Shown here: piece after piece, positions 26,836-35,582 of the stretch
Numbering within the stretch: position 1 is the first letter of the stretch
Layout: each line of letters begins with the position of its first letter
Assembly: GCF_014534655.1 (NCBI RefSeq)
Contig: NZ_JACVVD010000003.1
Location: forward strand, 682,001 to 746,000
Length of the DNA stretch: 64,000 nucleotides
Direction of reading: 5' to 3'
Source of the DNA: Paenibacillus sedimenti
GTDB taxonomy: Bacteria > Bacillota > Bacilli > Paenibacillales > NBRC-103111
Translations under genes and position numbers: made by a program
Notes under the pieces: generated by a model
What the model was told of the DNA's origin: nothing
What the model saw: the letters and a program-made list of their open reading frames with translations, nothing else
Databases searched by the model: none

Positions 26836-27375
26836 CTAATGAAAGAAAACGATGCCCATGACACCGGACAATAAAATAACCGTAAAAGGATGCAGCTTGT
26901 ACTTAACGACGCCTACGACGACACCTATCGTTATGAGAACCATCGCAGCTTGATGCCATGAGAATATATCTTCAGCACCGCTTGGCCATCCAAAGTGTAT
27001 GGCTGCAAAAATAATTAACCCCGTCACTACCGGACGCAAGCCGTAAAATGAAGATTTAAACCATTTATTGTGATGCCACTTGTACATAAACGCCGCAAGC
27101 AAAATAATGAGCAGCAGCGAAGGAAGAACCATCCCGAGCGTAGCAGCTATAGCACCGGGTATTCCCGCTGTCTCAAAACCAATGAGTGTCGCGCAATTCG
27201 TCGCGATCGGTCCGGGACCCGTACCTGCCAAAGTAACAGCATGATTAAATTGTGCCGGAAGCAGCCATTGATGAAGCTCCACTTCATGCTGAATGATAGG
27301 AATCATCGCATAACCGCCGCCAAATGAAATGAAACCAATTTTCAAAAAGGTGATGAACAGATTCCATAGAAGCAT
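26836..27375 (-). CDS. chromate transporter family protein, half-size subunit 2
   Basis: About 179 aa, five to six membrane helices. ChrA-type half protein with the signature FISFGGGYAMIPII (near 18) and GTGPGPIATNCATLIGF. Short-chain CHR proteins work as pairs encoded together, as here (16-bp gap). They are linked to chromate efflux, though some pairs may move other anions. GTG 27384 is an alternative start 9 bp upstream; ATG 27375 has GGGG 8 nt before it. Confidence 0.87.
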   Translation of the reverse strand: MLLWNLFITFLKIGFISFGGGYAMIPIIQHEVELHQWLLPAQFNHAVTLAGTGPGPIATNCATLIGFETAGIPGAIAATLGMVLPSLLLIILLAAFMYKWHHNKWFKSSFYGLRPVVTGLIIFAAIHFGWPSGAEDIFSWHQAAMVLITIGVVVGVVKYKLHPFTVILLSGVMGIVFFH

Positions 27376-27391
27376 CTTGGACACCCCATTC

Positions 27392-28036
27392 TCATATGCC
27401 GTCCGCGATAAAATAATCCGCGTATTTATAGGAAGTGTCTGTCTTAGGTGCCGCCGCTTCTTTTACTAATGGATTCTGCATCCCCCATCTCTCCTTAAGC
27501 ATCAAGACGATGATGCCGAGGAATAAGCCGAAGATGATGACCAGTATCGGGTGGATCGGTGCAAAGAGCAGCACTGCAACCGTACTGACTGCGGCAAGCA
27601 GCGTTATTTTATCAATAATGCATGACTTTGCCATTTTGTAGGCTGCCACTATGATAAGTCCTACGATGGCGGCTTGGATGCCTTTCAGCATGGCTTGTAT
27701 CTTCGGATAATGCTCGACAAATGAATACAGAACACTCAACAGGAGGACGATCAGGAATGTAGGAAGCGTGATGCCGATTACGGCTGCGACCGCTCCCGCG
27801 ATTCCAGCCAGATGATATCCGACCAAGGCTGATGTGTTTACGCCGATGCCACCCGGTGCTGCACCTGCAACAGAGAGAATTTCCGACATCTCTTCATCGT
27901 TCATCCATTGTTTCTTTGCAACGACTTCTCTCTCGATTGCAGGAATCATCGCATAGCCGCCACCGAACGTGACAGGACTAATACGAAGAAACGTCCAAAA
28001 AATGTCCAAGAGCTTTTTCAGATTGTTAATTGGCAT
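27392..28036 (-). CDS. chromate transporter family protein, half-size subunit 1
   Basis: 214 aa, about six membrane helices. Signature SPVTFGGGYAMIPAIEREVV (near 20) and AGAAPGGIGVNTSALVGYHLAG. First of a tandem half-size pair. ATG 28036 has GGGGAGG 9 nt upstream; GTG 28057 lies upstream of that site. Likely exports chromate or a similar oxyanion using the membrane potential, as a heterodimer with the next gene. Confidence 0.87.
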   Translation of the reverse strand: MPINNLKKLLDIFWTFLRISPVTFGGGYAMIPAIEREVVAKKQWMNDEEMSEILSVAGAAPGGIGVNTSALVGYHLAGIAGAVAAVIGITLPTFLIVLLLSVLYSFVEHYPKIQAMLKGIQAAIVGLIIVAAYKMAKSCIIDKITLLAAVSTVAVLLFAPIHPILVIIFGLFLGIIVLMLKERWGMQNPLVKEAAAPKTDTSYKYADYFIADGI

Positions 28037-28266
28037 GACGGTTGACCTCCCCTGCACTTAATTCTATTTTGAATGAAAGAAGAGGAAATGTCCAATTAAT
28101 TTAACTAATTATATTTGTGAAAGCTGCTTATAATGCATGTGTTTCACCTATTTCAATTCCGATAATCCCGATGCATTACATATGTTTATTTTTTTTTGGT
28201 GATAAGTTACCATCTGTTAGGCGATTTCGTAAATTTTCATATTGCCTATAGTCCGTTTCGTTCGAT

Positions 28267-28484
28267 TTGACTTGCCGGGAAAGAGATATTTTACGATTGG
28301 CCTTACGGTTAGAGCACCCGGTGAAGCTTATGGACGTACGGGCTCTCCTCCAATGTGGTTATGATACGGCCAGAAAACAACTTACAATGTGGAAAACAAA
28401 AAATGGCTCTTCCCGGAAGGGAAAGGAACAGCCAGATCATACGCATGGCGGGTTGATCCGACCCGTAAACCGCCTTTGTTGTAA
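28267..28484 (+). pseudogene. small winged-HTH gene with a frameshift in an A6 run
   Basis: The first frame gives a convincing wHTH start (CRERDILRLALRL, VRALLQCGYDTARKQL), then turns to nonsense. In the neighbouring frame the protein goes on as KWLFPEGKGTARSYAWRVDP and stops at 28482-28484. The switch lies in the run AAAAAA at 28398-28403; one more A would restore a protein of about 72 aa. The only possible start is TTG 28267, with no ribosome binding site. Probably a decayed regulator, though slippage or a sequencing error cannot be excluded. Confidence 0.6.
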
Positions 28485-28494
28485 GGGAAGTAGC

Positions 28495-28690
28495 TGTAGT
28501 AAGATTTCACCCAATTATGGATAGTTGGTTAGGAAATTAGCTGATGCAGTTCCATTTTACCCGCTTACCACGACTACTCCGAACTTGTGATCGTGCAAAC
28601 CATCTTGTATTTAGGTAAAATCGGACTGCAGTTATTTTGGCTGAAATACATCTCCCCGCAATTGGGCGTTTTCGAACTACAAATATTCTG
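28495..28690. repeat. dispersed palindromic element, copy B
   Basis: Inner inverted arms TGCAGTTCCATTTTACC (28545-28561) and GGTAAAATCGGACTGCA (28614-28630). Outer arms are about 50 bp further out on each side (GTAAGATTTCACCC near 28499; GCGTTTTCGAACTAC near 28666). An extra right-side unit (TTTTCGGATAGCAG near 28720) again follows at about 50 bp. Closely similar to copy C at 55180-55372. Confidence 0.75.
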
Positions 28691-28971
28691 ATTGACGCAG
28701 CATCTTCACAATTTGACGTTTTCGGATAGCAGTGGGAATTGGCTCATGAGGAAACGGATCTCTAAGAATTAAACTTTCCGAGTATGTTTGTAAGAAAAAC
28801 CTAGCCTGCGGCTAGGTCCTTGTCTAAACCCATACGATTGAGCATGAGGGGGGGGGGGATGTTCATGGATTCTTTTTAGATGCTGAATTGGTCGTCATCG
28901 GTCTCATAAGTTGTAGTTCTCTTAAAGGATTTCTTGGAAATAGAAAAATCAAGAGATATTTATCCCTATCG
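28691..28971. other. intergenic region with hairpin and G tract
   Basis: Between the palindromic element and the promoter of the repeat-protein gene. It contains a perfect 8-bp hairpin (28799-28817), an 11-G run (28848-28858) and no credible gene. A tiny frame ATG AGG GGG GGG GGG ATG (28844) ends after 11 codons. Confidence 0.5.
28795..28817 (-). terminator. orphan terminator-like hairpin
   Basis: ACCTAGCC-GCA-GGCTAGGT followed by TTTTT when read on the minus strand. No minus-strand gene lies close upstream of it, so it either ends an unseen transcript or is a relic. Confidence 0.5.
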
Positions 28972-29001
28972 TTGTCAATTGTAAAACGTCCTGAATAAAA
29001 T
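28972..29001 (+). promoter_or_regulatory. candidate sigma-A promoter of the repeat-protein gene
   Basis: -35 TTGTCA (28972-28977), 18-nt spacer, -10 TAAAAT (28996-29001), 53 bp before the ATG. Confidence 0.5.
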
Positions 29002-29054
29002 ACTACATCTAAAGTACTGCACTAATCATATTAACGATGAAAGGACAACGATAG

Positions 29055-30668
29055 ATGACAACTAAAAGGACTTATAAACTTACAGACATCGCCAGCAAAC
29101 TAAGAAAGAAGCGATCCATCGTGGTTGATTGGGCGAATCAATTTCATGAATATCTTCCGACTGTTGGAACTGGCAGTTTCCTCAGGTATACAGAAGAAGC
29201 CGTTGAGACTTTTGAGATCATTTCCAAGATGAAGGATGAAAACAAAACGATTAGATATATACACGATCAGTTACAAAGCATGAATCAGACGGCTGTTATA
29301 CAGAGTAAGATGTTAGAAAAACCTTCGACGTCAAACAGTAATAACTCGAGTGTATATTTAAGCAGAGATACGAATGATCTGCGCAACATCATCCAGATTC
29401 TCAGTCAAAAGATAGAAGCTAATAAATTACCTAAATACTCGCTTGACACTTTACCAAGCAGTAATCATCAAGTCGATCACTTAAATAAAGAAGTAACGGA
29501 ACTACGTGACGTTATTCAGATCCTTATACAAAAGGTCAATGTAGTTTTGGAGCAAGACGTCAGTAGTGAAATGACGACTATAGCAGAATCACTGCATATG
29601 CGATATGAAGGCGTTTATAAAGAAGTCATGGAACTGCGCAATGTTATTCAATTATTGCCGAAAAGGATCAATGACGTTTTGGAACAAGACCTCCGAAATG
29701 AAATGACTGCCATCATAGAATCGCTAACCAAGCGTTATGATGGCGTTTCCGGTGAAGTATCGGAGCTGCGTAACATCATCCAATTGCTTCCGCAACAGAT
29801 CATTGATGCTTCGGAACAAAACGACACAAGTGAAATGACTGCTTTAGCAGAATCGTGGAATAAGAGATACGATAGCGTTAACGAAGAAATAATGAAACTG
29901 CATAGCATGATCCAATTACTTACGCAGAAGATGAATGAAGTCTTGGAACAAGACGTTGGAAGTAGAATAACTGATGTCGCAGTATCGCTGAACGAGCGAT
30001 ACGACAGCGTATATGAAGAAGTAACCGAACTGCGTAATGTCATCCATGTTCTTGCGCAAAAGGTTGTTGATGTGTTGGAGCAGGACGTCAGAAGAGAATT
30101 GACTGCCACAACCGAATCGCTGAATAAGCGATATGACGGAGTATCTGATGAAGTAACGGAGCTGCGCAACGTCATCCATCTTCTTGGGCAAAAGATGAAT
30201 GATGTATTGGAACAAGACATCCAAGGTGAAATCACGGTCACAACTGAAATGCTGAATAGACGTTACAACGACGTTGCAGATGAAATTACACAGCTGCACA
30301 ACGTCATCCATGTTCTTGGGCATAAGATGAATGATGTTTTGGAACAAGATATACGAGGTGAATTGACGACCACTACAGAATCGCTGAACAGATTGGAAAA
30401 AGACATCAAAAGTGATATTACAACGACAGTAGAATCGCTGAATAAGCGATATGACGGCATGACTGAAGAAGTAACGGCCCTATATAACGTCGTCCAGATT
30501 CTCACCCAAAAGATGAATGACATCCTGAAACAGGATATCCGGAGCGAGGTCGTGACCGCCGCAACCGACGCGTTGAAATCACAATTTAATGGCATTTCCG
30601 AGCAATTCATGCAGCAGCAAAGACAGATTAACGAAATGGCGAAATTATTAGGGTGGAAACCGTATTAA
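29055..30668 (+). CDS. MerR-like HTH protein with 44-residue coiled-coil repeats
   Basis: 537 aa, soluble. The N-terminus (about 1-75) looks like a MerR/RacA-type winged HTH (YKLTDIASKLRKKRSIVVDW, SFLRYTEEAVETFEIISKMK). A linker and one degenerate unit follow (about 105-147), then eight units of 44 residues starting at 148, 192, 236, 280, 324, 368, 412 (carrying an 18-aa insertion) and 474. A typical unit begins TELRNVIHLL and contains VLEQD and ESLNKRYDGV. The units have coiled-coil character; 44 equals four hendecads. The C-terminus ends QQRQINEMAKLLGWKPY. ATG 29055 has AAAGGA 9 nt upstream. A DNA-bound filament or tether such as RacA is possible, but the function is unknown. Confidence 0.85.
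   Translation: MTTKRTYKLTDIASKLRKKRSIVVDWANQFHEYLPTVGTGSFLRYTEEAVETFEIISKMKDENKTIRYIHDQLQSMNQTAVIQSKMLEKPSTSNSNNSSVYLSRDTNDLRNIIQILSQKIEANKLPKYSLDTLPSSNHQVDHLNKEVTELRDVIQILIQKVNVVLEQDVSSEMTTIAESLHMRYEGVYKEVMELRNVIQLLPKRINDVLEQDLRNEMTAIIESLTKRYDGVSGEVSELRNIIQLLPQQIIDASEQNDTSEMTALAESWNKRYDSVNEEIMKLHSMIQLLTQKMNEVLEQDVGSRITDVAVSLNERYDSVYEEVTELRNVIHVLAQKVVDVLEQDVRRELTATTESLNKRYDGVSDEVTELRNVIHLLGQKMNDVLEQDIQGEITVTTEMLNRRYNDVADEITQLHNVIHVLGHKMNDVLEQDIRGELTTTTESLNRLEKDIKSDITTTVESLNKRYDGMTEEVTALYNVVQILTQKMNDILKQDIRSEVVTAATDALKSQFNGISEQFMQQQRQINEMAKLLGWKPY
29496..30665 (+). repeat. tandem 132-bp coding repeats
   Basis: Eight in-frame units, 132 bp each except the seventh (186 bp) and the last, which runs into the C-terminus. 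Unit starts: 29496, 29628, 29760, 29892, 30024, 30156, 30288, 30474. Unit sequences differ at the DNA level but keep length exactly, which suggests old duplications under selection on period. Confidence 0.85.
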
Positions 30669-30678
30669 CAATCCAAGC

Positions 30679-30722
30679 AAAAGGGCGCTGCAAGCTCATC
30701 CCGAGTATGCAAGCGCCCTTTC
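30679..30722. terminator. bidirectional terminator between convergent genes
   Basis: Stem AAAGGGCGCT ... AGCGCCCTTT around a loop that also pairs (GCAAGCTCA / GAGTATGC), after the repeat-protein gene and before the GGDEF-EAL pseudogene end. Confidence 0.75.
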
Positions 30723-30749
30723 AACGATTTAAGTCGAGCCGTTCAAGAT

Positions 30750-33130
30750 TTATCTGCTCCGCGTTTCATTGTCCGTTTTCTGCAGCAGAAACTGCTCTAA
30801 ATTATCGAGTTCCAGCGGTTTACTGATATAGTACCCTTGAATTTCGTCGCACTCCTGCGCGGTCAAAATCTCCAGTTGTTCTTTCGTTTCAACGCCCTCC
30901 GCCACCACTCGCAATCCGAGATTGTGCCCAAGATCGATAATCGCTTTGGCGATCGTCTTGTCCGCCTTCTGTGTACCCAGCTCATGGACAAAGCATTTGT
31001 CCACCTTCAGGCTGCTCAAAGGAAATCGTTTGAGATAACTAAGCGACGAATATCCGGTACCAAAATCGTCGATTGCAACACTCACCTTCAGATCCCGCAG
31101 CGCATGCAGCTTTTCAATAACAGCTTCGACCTTTGACATGACTGCACTTTCCGTAATTTCAATTTCCAGGTACCGGGGGGCCGGCCCCGTTAAGTGCAGT
31201 ACGTCTGCGATGACCGGTACGATATCATCCTTCTCCAGCTGAATGACTGACAGGTTCACAGCTACGTGAAGGGACGCAAATCCTTTTTGCTGCAGCGCTT
31301 TGATGTCCGAGCAGGCACGATGAAGCACCCATTTGCCGATGTCGACAATTATGCCCTTTCGTTCTGCCAATGGAATGAACTCATCCGGCGGAATCATCCC
31401 GAGTGTCGGATGATTCCAGCGAAGAAGCGCCTCTACACCGACCGTTTCAAAAGCTCTCAAATCCAACTTTGGCTGGTATAATAAAAGCAGCTCTCCATTC
31501 GGCACGGCCGTACGCAAATGGCGCTCAAGCAGCGCATTTCTAGCATGCTCCTCGCGCTTTTTCAATGAGTACTCAAAGACGTTGTTCTTGCCCTCTTGTT
31601 TAACCTGGAACATAGCGACATCCGCATTTTTCACAAGCGTTTCCGGATCGTCCCCATCGAGTGGAAATACACTGACGCCCGTACTTGCACTAACCTCAAC
31701 CTGCCGTCCTTCAAGCAAAACGTGGGAGGATAACGCTTTATGAATGCGGCTCGTTATCTCCCTGATGATGTCCGGTTCCGTAATGTCCTTCAGCAGGACC
31801 GTAAATTCATCTCCTCCCAGCCTTGACACAAGATGTCCCTCTTCCTCTAAGTCCCGTAGCCGTCTCGCGATCTCCTGAAGCACGCGATCCCCATTCTCAT
31901 GTCCATACGTATCGTTAATCGTTTTAAAATTGTCAAGATCAATGAATAGAACGGCGGCATAGGTACCGCATCTTGTTGATTGTTCCAACGCTTCAGCCAG
32001 TCGTTCGAAGAACAAAATCCGGTTCGGCAGCTGCGTTAACGGATCCATGTAAGCTTGCTTCTTACCTTATCCTGCGAGGCTTCGAGTGAGACCATCATTT
32101 TGTTGAATTCTTTTTCCAGCTCAGCCACTTCATCCATACCTGTCACCTTGACGCGTAGAGAAAGGTTTTGTTCGCTGCTGATCGCCTTCATATCGTGGAC
32201 GAGTTTCTGCAGACGGTACACTACATGTTTATTGATAAACGACATGATTGCGGCATTTACGAGCAAAATCAATACCAATAACATAGCCGCCATAACGAAC
32301 ATCGTTTGCCTGCCTTTCAAATATACATCACGCGTCTTTTCCGCCTTGACCCAAAGAACGGGCTCCCCGAACATATCATGAACGACAGATTGCACGGACA
32401 CATGATTCATGGAAAGATTTTCTACCCAAATGCTGGATTGTTCAATCGTTCTTGATACCGATGCCATTTGTATGCCCAGATTGCCAGTATACTTGCGGAA
32501 TTGTGCGTTCAAATGAGTTATCTTGTTGATTCGTTCCGTTTCATCATCGTCCAGGTAACGTCCGGCTATGATCGTTCCTTCAATCGGTCCTTCGAAGGCA
32601 TTCGTCACAATGGGCAGCGAGGCGATTAGCATCGGCATCCCATTCACCATGAGAATTCCGGTATTACTATCTTTCGGACCGGCAAAATGCATAAGCTGCT
32701 CAGGTTGGTTTTGAACGAGCATCAGCAATTCTGCAGGCGGAGGAAGCAGTTAGTTTTGCTGTAAGTCATAGCCATGGGCATATACGACCTTCCCCTCAGC
32801 ATTGGTTATCAGTACGAGCTGAAAGCGATTAGCCGTATACGTCGAATCCGGGAAATTGCTTTGTATGAACGGATGATCGTCCGTAATGTCGCTTTCGTCG
32901 ATAAAGAAGTATGTCTCGTCCCTTGCCGAATAGTTGAGCACGTAGTTTCTGAGCGTATCCAGTTCTTCACTTACGGTATACAAAATGTCCTGCATTTCAG
33001 AACGGGCGTCTTGTTGGTCGAGGTCGGCGTAACTGCCAAGCAAATATTTATACAGCAAAACGTATACAAGCGAAATTGAAACGATGATCATGATCCCTAA
33101 GTATGTAAAAAGCTTTTTTTGCAGCTTCAA
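30750..33130 (-). pseudogene. CHASE4-HAMP-GGDEF-EAL gene broken by a stop and a frameshift
   Basis: Three open pieces form one membrane c-di-GMP enzyme. Piece 1 starts at TTG 33130 (GGAGGG upstream) with a membrane helix and the first part of a CHASE4-like sensor, ending in TAA at 32750-32752. Piece 2 continues in the same frame with the rest of the sensor, a second helix and HAMP, ending at 32036. Piece 3, in another frame (from about 32060), has DPLTQLPNR, an intact GGDEF (SRLGGDEF), and an EAL domain (here ALLRW; DDFGTGYSSL). One base is missing near 32060-32066. With two lesions the full protein cannot be made; the GGDEF-EAL part could be expressed alone only from an internal start. Confidence 0.85.
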
Positions 33131-33214
33131 AATAATCCCTCCGTTAAACGTTTCTTCCACCGACCAGATAACAATTCCTTCTAAAAACGTTCCATATCGA
33201 AGTCTAATCATAAC

Positions 33215-33331
33215 ATGGCAAGGAAATTTTCTAGGCGGAGGAACTATTTTAGAAAAATTACTTTTACAGACTATGCTGCTAATAAAGCCAACTGGGAGTA
33301 TGCCAAGCAAATCATAGAACGCTTAATATGA
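33215..33331 (+). other. short open stretch, possible gene remnant
   Basis: 38 codons from ATG 33215 (MARKFSRRRNYFRKI ... WEYAKQIIERLI) look protein-like but have no ribosome binding site and no recognised family. It may be the upstream part of the decayed pentapeptide-repeat gene in another frame. Confidence 0.25.
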
Positions 33332-33940
33332 GAAAGGTGGAAAAAAGGAAGGATATGAAGAGGATGCCGCCTACCAGCGGACCATTGCCTCCATCGGAGA
33401 AATTACCGAGCTGATTGAAAATATTCATGCCGATACAACAAAGCTTCAGCGAATTGTCGGCATGGATTTTTCGATGAAAAATTTGCAAAACTCCGACTTC
33501 CGAGAAATTCAGGTACACGACGGAAAATTCAATACAGCAATCTGCAAGACTCCGACTTCAGCTATTCCGATCTGACAAACAGCACGTTCAAGTGCAGCAA
33601 TCTGGATCGCTGCAAATTCGACGGCGCCAACCTAACCGGTGCCAAAATCTTGAAGTCCAACTTGAAAGGCGCCAGCTTCAAAGATTGCATCCTGGATCAT
33701 GTCGACTTCAGCTCTTCGGAATTATCCGGCGTCAATATGGATAATCTTACCTTCAACGGAGCCACCTTTAACCATTCAGGTCTTAAAGGAACCTCATTCC
33801 GTAATGCGGTGTTCCGTCACGTAACATTTAATACCGAAGTAAAGAAAACCATTTTCGACGGCGCCAAGATGGATAAGGCAACGTATGCGTTGTTGAAGAG
33901 CTTTAAAGCGAATCTCCAACATGTACAGATTATTAAGTAG
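33327..33940 (+). pseudogene. pentapeptide-repeat protein gene, frameshifted
   Basis: The frame opens at 33327 without a start codon and encodes a helical segment (AYQRTIASIGEITELIENIH) followed by pentapeptide repeats (MKNLQNSDFREI). At 33530-33531 one base is missing (KF then, in the next frame, YSNLQDSDFSYSDL), and the repeats go on (FDGANLTGAKI, LKGASFKDCI) to the stop at 33938-33940. Restoring one base would give a protein of about 200 aa. It precedes an intact drug exporter by 58 bp and may once have shared its transcript. Confidence 0.7.
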
Positions 33941-33998
33941 ATTCGCCAATTATTAGGCAAACTAATACGGACGAAATGAAAGTGAGGCAACAATTCCG

Positions 33999-35528
33999 AT
34001 GTCAGCACAAAAAAATAACAAAAGCTTGGGCATTGTCATCGCCGGTCTTTTGCTCGGTATCCTGATGGCCGCTATGGATAATACGATCGTATCTACAGCC
34101 ATGGGAACAATCGTCGGCGAGCTCGGCGGACTTGATAAATTCGTTTGGGTCACATCCGCCTATATGGTGGCCGAAATGGCCGGGATGCCGATCTTCGGCA
34201 AGCTGTCCGATATGTACGGACGCAAAAGGTTTTTCATCTTCGGCTTAATCATTTTCATGCTCGGTTCGATCCTTTGCGGAACAGCGAATTCCATAATCGA
34301 GCTCAGCATCTATCGAGCGATACAGGGAATTGGCGGCGGAGCTCTAGTCCCTATCGCCTTTACCATTATGTTTGATGCCGTGCCGCTGGAATCCCGCGGT
34401 AAGCTGGGCGGCTTGTTTGGAGCTGTATTCGGGATGTCGAGTATCTTTGGCCCGCTGCTGGGTGCCTATATTACGGATTACGTGAACTGGAAATGGGTTT
34501 TTTATATCAATCTCCCGTTAGGCATCCTAGCATTCATCTTCATCGCTTTCTTCTATCATGAATCCCACGAGCACTCCAAGCAAAAAATCGACTGGTGGGG
34601 CGCATTCACCCTCGTTGGAGCTGTCGTTTGTCTCATGTTTGCTCTTGAACTCGGGGGCAAAAAGTATGCCTGGGATTCAAGCATGATTCTCGGTCTGTTC
34701 GCAGGCTTCGCCGCTCTGACATTCATCTTCTTGTACGTGGAACGCCGCGCCGAAGAGCCGATCATTTCTTTTGCCATGTTTAAAAATCGACTCTACGCAA
34801 CAAGCAATGCCGTCGCTATTTTCAGCGGAGCGGCTTTCATTACCGCATCGGTCTATATTCCGATTTTCGTTCAAGGCGTACTTGGCGGATCGGCGACGAA
34901 TTCGGGTCTTGTTTTGCTGCCTATGATGCTCGGCTCCGTCGTGACGGCAACCGGAGGCGGTTTCTTAATGACCAAAGTCAGCTACCGGGCAATCATGATA
35001 CCGGCTTCCGTCATACTTGTGATAGGTACGGCTTTACTGACCACGTTGTCCGGGGACTCGCCGCGATGGCTCGTCACGATCTATATGGTTATTGTCGGGC
35101 TTGGTATCGGAGCTTCATTCTCCGTACTAAGCAACGCTGCTATCCATATGTTTGACGCAAGACAGCGCGGCTCGGCCAGCGCAACGCTGAACTTCCTTCG
35201 CTCTATGGGCATGACGCTTGGCATTACCGTATTCGGGATTATCCAGAGCCACGCGTTTACACGCAAGCTGGAGGACATATTCGCAGGTATGGGACAAATG
35301 CCGCAGGGCATGCCTACCGGCGATCCGCACAGTCTGCTGGACCCTGTTAAACGGGCAGCGATTCCTTCGCCTATTTTGGATAAAATCACTACGGCGCTTT
35401 CCTCCTCAATTGTCTATACATTCGTTTGGACAGTTGTTCCAGCCGTGATCGCGCTTGTGTTTGCCATCGCTATGAGCAAGGAAAAGCTCGACCTGACGCA
35501 GGAGCTTCAGACTTCTGCTACGCATTGA
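33999..35528 (+). CDS. DHA2 family multidrug MFS exporter
   Basis: 509 aa, about 14 membrane helices. Motifs of proton-drug antiporters: LLGILMAAMDNTIVSTAM (motif D1-like), GKLSDMYGRKRFF (motif A, near 67-79), IQGIGGGALVPI, and INLPLG after helix 6. Typical DHA2 length. Likely exports hydrophobic drugs or metabolites. ATG 33999 is preceded by AAAGTGAGG. It lies after the broken pentapeptide gene and ends at a strong terminator. Confidence 0.92.
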   Translation: MSAQKNNKSLGIVIAGLLLGILMAAMDNTIVSTAMGTIVGELGGLDKFVWVTSAYMVAEMAGMPIFGKLSDMYGRKRFFIFGLIIFMLGSILCGTANSIIELSIYRAIQGIGGGALVPIAFTIMFDAVPLESRGKLGGLFGAVFGMSSIFGPLLGAYITDYVNWKWVFYINLPLGILAFIFIAFFYHESHEHSKQKIDWWGAFTLVGAVVCLMFALELGGKKYAWDSSMILGLFAGFAALTFIFLYVERRAEEPIISFAMFKNRLYATSNAVAIFSGAAFITASVYIPIFVQGVLGGSATNSGLVLLPMMLGSVVTATGGGFLMTKVSYRAIMIPASVILVIGTALLTTLSGDSPRWLVTIYMVIVGLGIGASFSVLSNAAIHMFDARQRGSASATLNFLRSMGMTLGITVFGIIQSHAFTRKLEDIFAGMGQMPQGMPTGDPHSLLDPVKRAAIPSPILDKITTALSSSIVYTFVWTVVPAVIALVFAIAMSKEKLDLTQELQTSATH

Positions 35529-35537
35529 ATAATCTAC

Positions 35538-35582
35538 AAAAAAACGACTGGATCCCATGACTTGGGATCCAGTCGTTTTTTT
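35538..35582. terminator. strong bidirectional terminator
   Basis: Near-perfect stem AAAAAAACGACTGGATCCCA / TGGGATCCAGTCGTTTTTTT with a five-base loop, between convergent exporter and serine hydrolase genes. The last bases overlap the hydrolase stop region. Confidence 0.92.

Noticed and set aside
28844-28879. Tiny leader frame through the G11 tract
   Set aside because: Only 11 codons and no ribosome binding site; kept as a comment within the G-tract finding and not called as a gene.
29735-30610. Minus-strand frames with repeated Ser/Asn-rich or hydrophobic sequence
   Set aside because: They mirror the 132-bp repeats of the plus-strand gene, which has the promoter, ribosome binding site and sensible protein.
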